Positions 1 through 8,408 of a stretch of 64,000 bases of DNA are shown here, piece by piece. The position numbers were made by a program, and so were the translations under genes. The first letter of the stretch is position 1. Every line of letters begins with the position of its first letter. The stretch comes from Burkholderiales bacterium C2 (GTDB lineage Bacteria > Pseudomonadota > Gammaproteobacteria > Burkholderiales > Burkholderiaceae_C): contig SCOI01000003.1 in assembly GCA_005503085.1 (NCBI GenBank), positions 124,001 through 188,000 of the forward strand, read 5' to 3'. Under the pieces are notes generated by a model. That model made no database searches, was not told the DNA's origin, and worked only from the letters and a program-made list of their open reading frames with translations.

Positions 1-761
1 GCTCGATGATGCTGGGGGCCGTGCTCTGCTATGCGCTGGCGCAGGGTGCCGGCTGGCCCCTGCCGCTGGCGGCGCTGCTGGCGCTGGCGGGCTGCGCGGC
101 CTATGGCCTGCTGGTCGAGCGGCTGGCGGTGCGGCCTTTTGCGAGCCGCGGCTCGAACGCCTGGCTGATGTCCACCGTCGCTTTAGGCATCGTGTTGGAC
201 AACCTGGTGATGTTCGCCTTCGGCAAGGAGCCGCGCAGCCTGCCCTCGCCGCTGGCGACGACGCCGATCGAGATGGGCGCGGTGGGTCTGGGCGTCTATC
301 CGCTGCAGCTGCTGATCCCGCTGGTGGGCCTGGCGCTGGCCGGCGCGCTGCACTGGGTGGCGCGGCACACGCGCTGGGGCGTCGCGATGCTGGCCGTCGT
401 GCAGAACCCGGCCGCGGCGCGGCTGATGGGCATCCCGATTCAACGCGTGATCGCGGTGGCTTTCGCGCTGTCGACGCTGTTCGCCGGCGTGGCCGGCGTG
501 CTGATCGCGCCGCTGTTCAATGTGCATGCCGATATGGGCACGCTGTTCGGGCTGAAGGCCTTCGCGGTGGCGATGCTGGGCGGCATAGCCAGCGCCTGGG
601 GTGTGATGGCGGCGGGCCTGCTGTTCGGTATCAGCGAGGCGCTGATCACCAGCACCCTGGGCTCCAGCTACACGCAGATCATCAGCTTTTCCCTCGTCAT
701 CCTTTTGCTGGCGTGCAAACCCAATGGCCTGTTCGGCCGCATGGAAGTGAAGAAGGTATGA
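1..761 (+). CDS. livH: Branched-chain amino-acid ABC transporter permease LivH (5' partial)
   Basis: Inner-membrane permease of a high-affinity branched-chain amino-acid (or amide) importer. The reading frame is open from the window edge. The first visible residues (SMMLGA) correspond to the interior of LivH proteins, so roughly the first 40 residues lie upstream of the window. The visible part is almost entirely hydrophobic helices and carries the permease loop near VQNPAAARLMGIPIQRV, followed by a helix pair rich in Gly and Ala. Its stop overlaps the next start by four bases (ATGA at 758-761), so it is translationally coupled to the LivM-LivG-LivF fusion. The substrate-binding protein is not in the window and probably lies upstream. 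The exact substrate cannot be decided from the permease; urea or short amides are alternatives. Confidence 0.88.
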   Translation, partial: SMMLGAVLCYALAQGAGWPLPLAALLALAGCAAYGLLVERLAVRPFASRGSNAWLMSTVALGIVLDNLVMFAFGKEPRSLPSPLATTPIEMGAVGLGVYPLQLLIPLVGLALAGALHWVARHTRWGVAMLAVVQNPAAARLMGIPIQRVIAVAFALSTLFAGVAGVLIAPLFNVHADMGTLFGLKAFAVAMLGGIASAWGVMAAGLLFGISEALITSTLGSSYTQIISFSLVILLLACKPNGLFGRMEVKKV

Positions 762-3244
762 CGGGAGGCAAGACCTGGCCCTGGATTGCAGGCCTTGCGG
801 TGCTGGGCGCCGGACTGGTGCTGGCGACAACACTGAACGGCTATTACGTCTTCGTGCTGGCCCAGGTGGCCCTGCTGGCCCTGGTGGGCATCGGCCTGAA
901 CGTGCTGATCGGCCTGTCCGGCCAGGTGTCCTTCGGGCACGTCGGCTTCTATGCGATCGGCGCCTATGCGGTGGCCATCCTGAGCGGCGCGGCCGGCTGG
1001 AGCTTCTGGGCTGCCTGGCCGGTGGCCCTGCTGGTCGCGGCGGCCGCCGGCGCGCTGCTGGCTTTGCCGGCGCTGCGCGTCAAGGAGCCTTACCTGGCGA
1101 TGATCACCATCGCCTTCGGCTTCATCGTCGAGCATGGGGCCGCCGAATGGCGCGGCCTGACGGGCGGGCAGAACGGGCTGATGGGCTATGGCGGCCCCAG
1201 CCTGGGCGGGCTGGCCTCGGGCGAGCGCGCGGTCGCGATGCTGGCGCTGATCGCGGCGGCCCTGGCCTTCGTCGGCTACTGCCTGCTGGCGCGCGGCCGC
1301 TGGGGCGCGGGCCTGCGCGCGGTGCGCGACAGCGAGACCGCGGCCGAGGCTATCGGCCTGAAGCCGCTGCCGATCAAGGTCGTGGCCTTTGCGGTTTCGG
1401 CCGGTCTGGCCGGCTTGGCCGGTGGCCTGTTCGCGCCGCTGGCGGGCATGGTGACGCCGGGCAGCTTTGCCTTTGTGCAGTCCATCCTCTTCGTGCTGGT
1501 GGTCGTGCTGGGCGGCGCCGGTTCGGCCATCGGCCCGCTGATCGGTGCGCTGATCGTGGGCCTGTTGCCCGAGGTCCTGAGCGGCATGGAGGAGTACCGG
1601 CTGCTGTTCTTCGGCGCCTTGCTGCTGGTCGTGCTGTGGGTGGCGCCGGATGGCGTGGCCGGTTTGCTGCAGCGCCTGTCGCAACACCTATGGCAACGAC
1701 GGGAGACGCCGCTGATGGCCGGCGGCGTGAGCTTGCCGCTCGTCTCGCGGGTGCGCCTAGGCCTGAGCGCAGAAGGCCTGGGCCGGATGTTTGGCGGCGT
1801 GCGTGCGGTGCATGAGCTGAGCTTTGTGGCCCAGCCCGGCGCGGTGACGGCCTTGATCGGCCCGAACGGCGCCGGCAAGACCACGGCGCTGAATCTGCTG
1901 AGCGGCTTCTACACGCCCAGCAGCGGCGGTTTCGCCCTGGGCGACAAGGCGCTGGCGGGCCAGCCGGCCCATGCGGTGGCGCGCGCCGGCCTGGCACGCA
2001 GCTACCAGACCTCCCAGCTGTTCGGTTCGCTGAGCGTGCTGGATAACGTCGCCTTGGCCTGTCTGCGGGGCCGGCTCGGCGGGCTGTTCGGCGCGGCTGG
2101 CCTGCGCTCGGCGGCGGTGCAGGCGCGCAGCCTGGCCTTGCTGGGCGCCTGCGGCTACGTCGGCGACGCGAACCTGCCGGCCGCCGATCTTCCCCATGTG
2201 GACCGCCGCGTCGTCGAGATCGCGCGCGCGCTGGCCACCGATCCCGACATGCTCCTGCTCGACGAGCCTGCCGCCGGCCTCTCGGCCGAGGACAAGCAGC
2301 GTCTGGCTGTGCTGCTGCGCCGTATCGCCGACGAGGCCGGTGTCGGCGTGCTGCTGGTCGAGCACGATATGGGCCTGGTGATGGGCGTGTCCCACCATGT
2401 GGTCGTGCTGGATGCCGGCCAGCGCCTGGCGATGGGCACGCCGGCCGAGATCCAGGCCGATCCGCTGGTGCGCCGGGCCTATCTCGGTGAGGACAGCCTG
2501 CTGGAAGCACCGGTTTCCTCGAATCAAGGCCAGCTCGGCATCGAGCTGCTGCATGTCGGCGCGCTGCACACCGGCTATGGCGCCGCGCCGGTGCTCAAGG
2601 GCATCGAGCTGCAGCTGCGCGAGGGCGAGCTGCTGGCCGTGCTGGGCGCCAACGGGGCCGGCAAGTCGACCTTGATGCGCGCGCTGGCCGGGCTGCAGCG
2701 GCCGGTGCAGGGCGGCATCCATCTGGCCGGCGAGGACTTGACCGATCTGGGCGCCGAGGCGATCGCCCGGCGCGGCCTGGTGCTGGTGCCCGAGGGCCGC
2801 CAAGTCTTCCCCGAGCTGAGCGTTCGGGACAATCTGCGCCTGGGCGGCTTCCTGCATCCCGAGGGGCTGGAGGCGCGCGCCGAAGCGATGCTGGAACGCT
2901 TCCCGCGCTTGAGAGAGCGCCTGCATCAGCGCGCCGGCCTGCTGTCGGGCGGCGAGCAGCAGATGCTGGCGGTGGCGCGCGGTCTGATGGCCAAGCCGCG
3001 CGTGCTGCTGCTGGACGAGCCCTCGCTGGGCCTGGCGCCCAAGGTCATCGCCGACCTGTTCGCGGTGCTGGCGCGGCTGCGCGCGGAGGGGCTGACGATT
3101 GTGCTGGTCGACCAGATGGCGGCGCTGGCGCTGTCACTGGCCGATCGGGCCTGCGTGATCGAGGACGGGCAGGTGGTGCTGGCCGGCACGGCGGCCGAGG
3201 TGGCGGCCGATCCGGCGCTGCGAAAAGCCTATCTGGGCGCCTGA
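758..3244 (+). CDS. LivM-LivG-LivF triple fusion: permease plus two ABC ATPases
   Basis: An 828-residue protein joining three subunits that are usually separate. Residues 1 to about 315 are a LivM-type membrane domain. About 330-580 is a LivG-type ATPase with Walker A GPNGAGKT at 368-375 and Walker B LLLDEP near 500. About 595-828 is a LivF-type ATPase with Walker A GANGAGKS at 630-637, signature LSGGEQQ and LLLDEPSLGL. No stop or frame break is visible at either junction. An in-frame ATG at 1715 (residue 320) preceded by GGGAGA looks like a fossil livG start and might still allow internal initiation. In the LivG half the ABC signature reads LPHVD (478-482) instead of LSGGQ-like. The start at 758 was chosen because it overlaps the livH stop. 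With LivH the fusion would make a complete translocator with one polypeptide supplying a permease and both ATPases. Confidence 0.9.
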   Translation: MTGGKTWPWIAGLAVLGAGLVLATTLNGYYVFVLAQVALLALVGIGLNVLIGLSGQVSFGHVGFYAIGAYAVAILSGAAGWSFWAAWPVALLVAAAAGALLALPALRVKEPYLAMITIAFGFIVEHGAAEWRGLTGGQNGLMGYGGPSLGGLASGERAVAMLALIAAALAFVGYCLLARGRWGAGLRAVRDSETAAEAIGLKPLPIKVVAFAVSAGLAGLAGGLFAPLAGMVTPGSFAFVQSILFVLVVVLGGAGSAIGPLIGALIVGLLPEVLSGMEEYRLLFFGALLLVVLWVAPDGVAGLLQRLSQHLWQRRETPLMAGGVSLPLVSRVRLGLSAEGLGRMFGGVRAVHELSFVAQPGAVTALIGPNGAGKTTALNLLSGFYTPSSGGFALGDKALAGQPAHAVARAGLARSYQTSQLFGSLSVLDNVALACLRGRLGGLFGAAGLRSAAVQARSLALLGACGYVGDANLPAADLPHVDRRVVEIARALATDPDMLLLDEPAAGLSAEDKQRLAVLLRRIADEAGVGVLLVEHDMGLVMGVSHHVVVLDAGQRLAMGTPAEIQADPLVRRAYLGEDSLLEAPVSSNQGQLGIELLHVGALHTGYGAAPVLKGIELQLREGELLAVLGANGAGKSTLMRALAGLQRPVQGGIHLAGEDLTDLGAEAIARRGLVLVPEGRQVFPELSVRDNLRLGGFLHPEGLEARAEAMLERFPRLRERLHQRAGLLSGGEQQMLAVARGLMAKPRVLLLDEPSLGLAPKVIADLFAVLARLRAEGLTIVLVDQMAALALSLADRACVIEDGQVVLAGTAAEVAADPALRKAYLGA

Positions 3245-3316
3245 GGTGTCTTCCGGCAGCTGGGGCTGGGCCGGTCATACTGGCCACCTGCTTGACTGTT
3301 GCACAGGACAATACCG

Positions 3317-4129
3317 ATGAAGACTTGGATCTCGATAGGGCTGGCCGCCGCCGCGCTGATCAGCACCGTGCCGGCGCAGGCCGATGACGTGCTGAAGGCC
3401 GCCATTGCCGGTGCGCAGCGCACGCCGGCCTTTGTGGCGCGCGATGTCTGGCGCCACCCGTATGAAACGCTGAGCTTCTTCGGCCTACGAGCGAGCGACA
3501 CCGTGGTCGAGCTGAGTCCCGGCGGCGGCTGGTACACCGAAATCCTGGCCCCCTATCTGCGCGAGCGCGGCCGCTTGATCCTGGCCGGGGACGATCCGGC
3601 GTCGCCGCAGGCCTATTACCAGCGCAGCGCGGCGCGGCTGAAACAGAAGCTGGAGGCGCAGCCGGCGGTCTATGACAAGGTGCAGCTGACCGTGTTCGAC
3701 GCCGGTGCCGGCAAGCTCGCCTATGCGCCGGCGGGTGCGGCCGATCTGGTGCTGACCTTCCGCAATGTGCACAACTGGATGAGCCATGGCGAGGCCAGGA
3801 CCCAGGCGGTGTTCCAGAGCGCGTTTGACAGCCTGAAGCCCGGCGGCGTGTTCGGCGTGGTCGAGCATCGCTTGCCGGCCGACCGGGTGCAGGACGAGAA
3901 GGCCGCCAGCGGCTATGTGCAGCAGGCCTATGTCGTGCGGATGGCCGAGCGCGTCGGCTTCAAGCTGGCGGCCAGCAGCGAGATCAACGCCAACCCCAGG
4001 GACACGGCCGACCACGAGGGTGGGGTCTGGTCGCTGCCGCCGAGCTATGGGCTCAAGGACAAGGACCGGGCGCGCTACGAGGCGATCGGTGAGAGCGACC
4101 GCATGACGCTCAAGTTCGTCAAGCCCTGA
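3317..4129 (+). CDS. Exported SAM-methyltransferase-like protein (COG4798 type)
   Basis: A 270-residue protein with a clear Sec signal peptide (MKTWIS, hydrophobic Ala/Leu core, cleavage likely after PAQA near residue 20). The mature part has a class I methyltransferase fold signature: motif I VVELSPGGGWYTEIL, a later acidic-Gly stretch, and LKPGGVFGVVEHR matching the post-core strand. This fits the 'predicted methyltransferase' family often found with a signal peptide. S-adenosylmethionine is not expected in the periplasm, so enzymatic activity there is doubtful; the fold may bind something else. The gene stands alone between the liv genes and the oxidase operon. The start at 3317 was preferred over an upstream in-frame ATG at 3299 because it begins the signal peptide. 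Confidence 0.75.
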   Translation: MKTWISIGLAAAALISTVPAQADDVLKAAIAGAQRTPAFVARDVWRHPYETLSFFGLRASDTVVELSPGGGWYTEILAPYLRERGRLILAGDDPASPQAYYQRSAARLKQKLEAQPAVYDKVQLTVFDAGAGKLAYAPAGAADLVLTFRNVHNWMSHGEARTQAVFQSAFDSLKPGGVFGVVEHRLPADRVQDEKAASGYVQQAYVVRMAERVGFKLAASSEINANPRDTADHEGGVWSLPPSYGLKDKDRARYEAIGESDRMTLKFVKP

Positions 4130-4181
4130 GCCGCCGGCCGCCCTGGGGCCGGGTGTTGCCTGCGGGCTGGTTTGTCCCCGC

Positions 4182-4210
4182 TTGCGAGGCCGCACGCACA
4201 GGTATATAAA
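4182..4210 (+). promoter_or_regulatory. Candidate sigma-70 promoter for the caa3 oxidase operon
   Basis: TTGCGA at 4182-4187 and TATAAA at 4205-4210 are separated by 17 bases inside an otherwise GC-rich intergenic region. Initiation near 4217 would leave a leader of about 115 bases before the membrane-protein start at 4332. Matches are 4/6 and 5/6 to consensus. Confidence 0.55.
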
Positions 4211-4331
4211 CGAAAGCAATCCGGCATGGCGCCTACGCAGCAAACCCCGCAGTGATGCAGCTGTGATAGCAACACCTGGCCCCCAAAGATCTGAAGGCAA
4301 TTCGTTTCTGTCACTCCTTGAGGAGGCGGTC

Positions 4332-4844
4332 ATGGAACTTGAAGCGCAGTCGCATCGATGGGAGAGCCGCATGCCGGACTGGCCGGCGGCCGTGGTCGCG
4401 GGTCTGGTCGCGGGCGCGGTGGCGATGGTGATGGACCTGCTCTGGACCACGCTGATGCAGGGCGGCAATCCCTGGCATACCTCGCACCAGGTGGCCGCGA
4501 TGCTGTTGGGCCCGGAGCTTCTGCAAGGCCCCACCCAGGCCTTCAATCTCGGCGTGGTCGCGACGGCGATGGCGATCCACTACGGCCTGGGCATCGTGTT
4601 CGGCTGCATCGTCGCCTTCATCGTCACCGGCTTTCATTACGAAGGCAGCCTGCCGATGCTGGAGATCGTCGGCGGCCTGTTCGGCATCGCGCTGTACTTC
4701 ATCAATTTCTACGGCATGGTGCGGCTTTTCCCCTGGGTCGCCGAGATGCGCAGCGGTGCCTATCTGGTCGAGCATCTGGTGTTCGGCATGGTGGCCGCCA
4801 GCGTCTACTGGAAGCTGTCGCGGCGCGGCTCGGCCGCAGACTGA
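4332..4844 (+). CDS. Uncharacterised four-helix membrane protein at the head of the oxidase operon
   Basis: A 170-residue integral membrane protein of unknown function. After a short polar N-terminus (MELEAQSHRWES) come about four hydrophobic helices, near residues 16-36, 65-90, 108-128 and 145-160, ending in a basic/polar tail. The start at 4332 follows TGAGGAGG with good spacing, which argues against the longer upstream frame. It lies 67 bases before coxB and reads the same way, so it is probably co-transcribed with the oxidase. I do not recognise a named family. An assembly or accessory role for the oxidase is only inferred from position. Confidence 0.7.
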   Translation: MELEAQSHRWESRMPDWPAAVVAGLVAGAVAMVMDLLWTTLMQGGNPWHTSHQVAAMLLGPELLQGPTQAFNLGVVATAMAIHYGLGIVFGCIVAFIVTGFHYEGSLPMLEIVGGLFGIALYFINFYGMVRLFPWVAEMRSGAYLVEHLVFGMVAASVYWKLSRRGSAAD

Positions 4845-4911
4845 CCCGGCTGGCGGCGGCGCTTTCGGGCGCCGCTTCCACGTATGAAGACAAGAACAGG
4901 AGGAGGCTGGC

Positions 4912-6042
4912 ATGCTCATCGCCATCACCCTGGCCGTCATCGTCCTGGCGTCGCTGCTGTTTCACTACATCAATCCCTGGCACCCGCCGGCGCTGGCTTC
5001 CAACTGGAAGCAGATGGACGACACGCTGACGATCACCTTCGTGATCACCGGCATCTTCTTCGTGATCCTGAATCTGTTCCTGGTCTATGTGATCTGGCGC
5101 TTCAGGCGGCGCGGCAGCAAGGCCACCGAGACCGTCGCCTATCAGCCGGTCAATCACAAGCTGGAGCGCTGGCTGACGGTGATCACGACGGTGGGCATCG
5201 TCGCGCTGCTGGCGCCCGGACTGAAGGTCTATGCTGACTATGTGACGCCGCCCAAGGATGCGCTGGAGGTCGAGGTGCTGGGCTCGCAATGGCAATGGCG
5301 CTACCGCTTTCCGGGCGCCGACGGCCAGCTCGGCGCCACCGATGCGCGCTTTGTCACGGCCAGCAATCCCTTCGGTCTCGACCCCGACGATGCCAAGGGT
5401 CAGGACGATGCGCTGGTCGACGCCAGCGAGTTGCATCTGCCGCTGAACCAGCCGGTCAAGATCCTGCTGCGCGCCCACGATGTGCTGCATGACTTCTATG
5501 TGCCGCCGTTTCGCGCGCGCATGAATATGGTGCCGGGTCTGGTCACGACCTTCTGGTTCACACCGACCCAGGCCGGCCGCTTCGAGGCCATGTGCGCCCA
5601 GCTCTGCGGGGTCGGCCATGCCGCGATGCGCGGCCTGGTGGTGGTCGAGGAGGCGCCGGCCTTCCAGGCCTGGCTGGCGGGCAAGCCCAGCTTTGCCGCC
5701 GCCTCCAAGCCGGCCCCGGTCGCGACGGCCGATGGCGGTAGCAGCGATCCGCTGGCCATGGGCCTGGCCGTGGCGAAGGCCAAGGCCTGCGTGGCCTGCC
5801 ATTCGGCGGATGGCAGTGCCGGTGTGGGGCCGAGCTGGAAGGGCCTGTATGGCAAGACCGAGGCCTTTGCCGACGGCTCCAAGGAGAAGATCGACGACGC
5901 GGTGCTGGCACGCGAGATCCGCGAGCCGGCGGCCAAGGTGGTGCAGGGCTTTGCGCCCATCATGCCCAAGTCGGAACTCAGCGAGGCGGAGGTGACGGCC
6001 CTGGTGGCTTACATCCGCTCGCTGGATCCGGTCAAGAACTGA
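4912..6042 (+). CDS. coxB: Cytochrome c oxidase subunit II fused to cytochrome c (caa3 type)
   Basis: A 376-residue subunit II that accepts electrons and passes them to subunit I. Two N-terminal transmembrane helices (about 3-20 and 38-62, with a further hydrophobic stretch near 88-102) lead to a periplasmic cupredoxin domain. The CuA ligands are visible: His193 in HDVLHDF, then Cys228, Cys232, His236 and Met239 in CAQLCGVGHAAM. The usual Glu between the cysteines, a backbone ligand, is Gln230. A C-terminal class I cytochrome c domain follows, with haem motif CVACH at 293-297 and a methionine-containing segment (PIMPKSEL). This makes it a caa3-type subunit with its own tethered cytochrome c. 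A strong AGGAGG ribosome site precedes ATG 4912. Confidence 0.95.
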   Translation: MLIAITLAVIVLASLLFHYINPWHPPALASNWKQMDDTLTITFVITGIFFVILNLFLVYVIWRFRRRGSKATETVAYQPVNHKLERWLTVITTVGIVALLAPGLKVYADYVTPPKDALEVEVLGSQWQWRYRFPGADGQLGATDARFVTASNPFGLDPDDAKGQDDALVDASELHLPLNQPVKILLRAHDVLHDFYVPPFRARMNMVPGLVTTFWFTPTQAGRFEAMCAQLCGVGHAAMRGLVVVEEAPAFQAWLAGKPSFAAASKPAPVATADGGSSDPLAMGLAVAKAKACVACHSADGSAGVGPSWKGLYGKTEAFADGSKEKIDDAVLAREIREPAAKVVQGFAPIMPKSELSEAEVTALVAYIRSLDPVKN

Positions 6043-6053
6043 GGGAGGCGCCC

Positions 6054-7829
6054 ATGCACGACGAACAGCACGACGAGCACGAACAGCATCACGAGCCGCA
6101 GAGCTTCTTCACCAAATACGTCTGGAGCCAGGACCACAAGGTCATCGCGATCCAGTACGGCGGTACCGCCATCGTCGTCGGTCTGGTGGGCCTGCTGCTG
6201 TCGAACCTGATGCGCCTGCAGATCGGCTTCCCCGGCTACTTCGACTTCATCAATGCCGAGCGCTATTACCAGTTCGTCACGATGCACGGCATGATCATGG
6301 TGGTCTATCTGCTGACCGCGCTGTTCCTGGGCGGCTTCGGCAACTACCTGATCCCGCTGATGGTGGGCGCGCGGGACATGGTGTTCCCCTATCTGAACAT
6401 GCTCAGCTTCTGGGTCTATCTGCTGTCGGTCATCGTGCTGATGGCCAGCTTCTTCGTGCCCGGCGGTCCGACCGGCGCCGGCTGGACCCTCTACCCGCCG
6501 CAGGCCATCCTGCCCGGCACGCCGGGCCATGACTGGGGCATCATCCTGATGCTGGTTTCGCTGGTGATCTTCATCGTCGCCGCGACCATGGGCGGTCTCA
6601 ACTATGTGAGCACGGTGCTGCAGGCGCGCTGCCGTGGCATGACGCTCCTGCGCATGCCGTTGACCGTCTGGGGCATCTTCACCGCGACGATTCTGGCCCT
6701 GCTGGCTTTTCCGGCCCTGTTCGTCAGCGGCCTGATGATGCTGCTGGACAAGACCATAGGCACGAGCTTCTTCATGCCGGCCCTGGTCTCGCTGGGCCAG
6801 GTCAGCGACTACAAGGGCGGCACGCCGCTGCTGTTCCAGCATCTGTTCTGGTTCTTCGGCCACCCGGAGGTCTATATCGTCGCGCTGCCAGCCTTCGGCA
6901 TCGTCTCCGACCTGATCAGCGTGCATGCGCGCAAATGCATCTTCGGCTACCGGACCATGGTCTGGGCCATCCTGGCGATCGCCGTGCTCAGCTTCATCGT
7001 CTGGGCCCACCATATGTTCGTCAGCGGCATGAATCCCTACTTCGGCTTCTTCTTCGCCACCAGCACGCTGATCATCGCGGTGCCCACCGCGATCAAGGTC
7101 TACAACTGGCTGCTGACCCTGTGGCGTGGCGATATACATCTGTCGGTGCCCATGCTGTTCGCGCTGGCCTTCATTTCGACCTTCATCGTCGGCGGGCTGA
7201 CCGGCCTGTTCCTGGGCAATGTCTCGGTCGACATCCCGCTGTCGGGCAGCTACTTCGTCGTCGCCCATTTCCATATGGTGATGGGTGTGGCCCCGCTGCT
7301 GGTGGTGTTCGGCGCGATCTACCACTGGTATCCGAAGATCACCGGCCGCATGCTGGACGACCGCCTGGGCCACTTCCATTTCTGGGTCACCTTCATCGGC
7401 ACCTATCTGATCTATTTCCCTATGCACTATCTGGGGCTGCTGGGCATGCCGCGGCGCTACTACGACTACAAGCCCTATGACTCCTTTCCCGAGTCGGCCC
7501 ACCAGCTCAATGTCTTCATCACCGTGGTGGCCATCATTGTCGGCGTGGTGCAGCTGGTCTATGTCTGGAACCTGATCTGGAGCGCCTTCAAGGGCCGCAA
7601 GGCCGAGCCCAACCCCTGGCGCGCGGCCTCGCTGGAATGGCAAACCCCCGACACGCCGCCGCGCCACGGCAACTGGGGCCCGGCCCTGCCGGTCGTGCAT
7701 CGCTGGGCTTATGCCTATAGCGTGCCCGGCGCCAAGCAGGACTTCATCGCGCAGAACGCGCCGCTGTCCGAGGGCGGTGTCGAGGAGGATGAGGGCAGGG
7801 CGCATGGCGCCAAGGGAGCACGGGCATGA
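6054..7829 (+). CDS. coxA: Cytochrome c oxidase subunit I
   Basis: A 591-residue haem-copper oxidase catalytic subunit of the inner membrane; it reduces O2 and pumps protons. Visible landmarks include the low-spin haem ligand in TMHGMIMV, the CuB/cross-link motif FFGHPEVYIVALPAFG, the CuB pair in VWAHHMFVSG, and the haem ligands in VVAHFHMVMG. The Glu in HPEVY marks an A1-type D-channel enzyme, and the K-channel lysine sits in AIKVYNW. The D-channel entry reads GARDMVFP, with Arg where Pro is more usual but the Asp retained. The C-terminus extends about 50 residues beyond minimal family members. The N-terminus is His/Glu rich. The stop overlaps the next gene by four bases. Confidence 0.96.
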   Translation: MHDEQHDEHEQHHEPQSFFTKYVWSQDHKVIAIQYGGTAIVVGLVGLLLSNLMRLQIGFPGYFDFINAERYYQFVTMHGMIMVVYLLTALFLGGFGNYLIPLMVGARDMVFPYLNMLSFWVYLLSVIVLMASFFVPGGPTGAGWTLYPPQAILPGTPGHDWGIILMLVSLVIFIVAATMGGLNYVSTVLQARCRGMTLLRMPLTVWGIFTATILALLAFPALFVSGLMMLLDKTIGTSFFMPALVSLGQVSDYKGGTPLLFQHLFWFFGHPEVYIVALPAFGIVSDLISVHARKCIFGYRTMVWAILAIAVLSFIVWAHHMFVSGMNPYFGFFFATSTLIIAVPTAIKVYNWLLTLWRGDIHLSVPMLFALAFISTFIVGGLTGLFLGNVSVDIPLSGSYFVVAHFHMVMGVAPLLVVFGAIYHWYPKITGRMLDDRLGHFHFWVTFIGTYLIYFPMHYLGLLGMPRRYYDYKPYDSFPESAHQLNVFITVVAIIVGVVQLVYVWNLIWSAFKGRKAEPNPWRAASLEWQTPDTPPRHGNWGPALPVVHRWAYAYSVPGAKQDFIAQNAPLSEGGVEEDEGRAHGAKGARA

Positions 7830-8392
7830 GCGCAGTCTTTCCAGTCGAAGAGTTCGCCGTCGACCGGCCGCAGGCCGCCAGCATCGCGCTGTGGGTCTTC
7901 ATCGGCGTGGCCTGCGCCTTGTTCGGCCTGTTCTTCGCCGCCTATGTGATGCGGCTGGAGAGCGCCGAAGGCTATCCGCTGGCGCTGCCCTGGCAGTTCT
8001 GGCTTAGCACGAGCCTGCTGCTGGCCGGCAGCGTCGCACTGGAGTTGGCCTTGCGTACCCGTGGCAGCCGGCCCTGGCTGCTGGCCGGTGGCCTGCTGGC
8101 GCTGGGCTTTGTGCTGGTGCAGCTGTGGGCCTGGTCGGCGTTGCTGGCCGAGCGGGTGGTGCCGGCCGGCAACCCGGCGGCGAGCTTTCTGTATCTGCTG
8201 ACTGCGATGCACGGCCTGCATGTGCTGGGCGGTCTGGGCGGCTGGTGGCTGGCCTGGCGCGATCCGGGCGCACGCTGGCGCATCGCGCTGTGTGCGCGCT
8301 TCTGGCATTTCCTGCTGCTGCTCTGGGTGGGCCTGTTCGCGACCCTGGGCCTGATGACCCCGGACCTGGTGCGCGCCATCTGCGGCGGCTGA
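7826..8392 (+). CDS. Cytochrome c oxidase subunit III-like protein (first paralogue)
   Basis: A 188-residue haem-copper oxidase subunit III family protein with about five transmembrane helices. It shows family hallmarks such as YLLTAMHGLHVLGG and CARFWHFLLLLWVGLF. It is shorter than the second subunit III immediately downstream and lacks the two N-terminal helices of the long subunit III type. It overlaps coxA by four bases (ATGA), so it is translationally coupled. Two consecutive subunit III genes suggest that both are structural components of this caa3 oxidase, or that one is an assembly subunit; the sequence cannot decide. Confidence 0.85.
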   Translation: MSAVFPVEEFAVDRPQAASIALWVFIGVACALFGLFFAAYVMRLESAEGYPLALPWQFWLSTSLLLAGSVALELALRTRGSRPWLLAGGLLALGFVLVQLWAWSALLAERVVPAGNPAASFLYLLTAMHGLHVLGGLGGWWLAWRDPGARWRIALCARFWHFLLLLWVGLFATLGLMTPDLVRAICGG

Positions 8393-8408
8393 CGAGAAGG
8401 AGGTTCCG

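Noticed and set aside
1680-1760. Possible frameshift or missed stop between the LivM and LivG domains
   Set aside because: The frame is continuous and both domains are intact on either side, so a genuine fusion is the simpler reading.
6009-7805. A 598-codon open frame antisense to coxA
   Set aside because: Composition is dominated by His, Gln, Asp and Arg with no recognisable motif; coxA on the plus strand is unmistakable.
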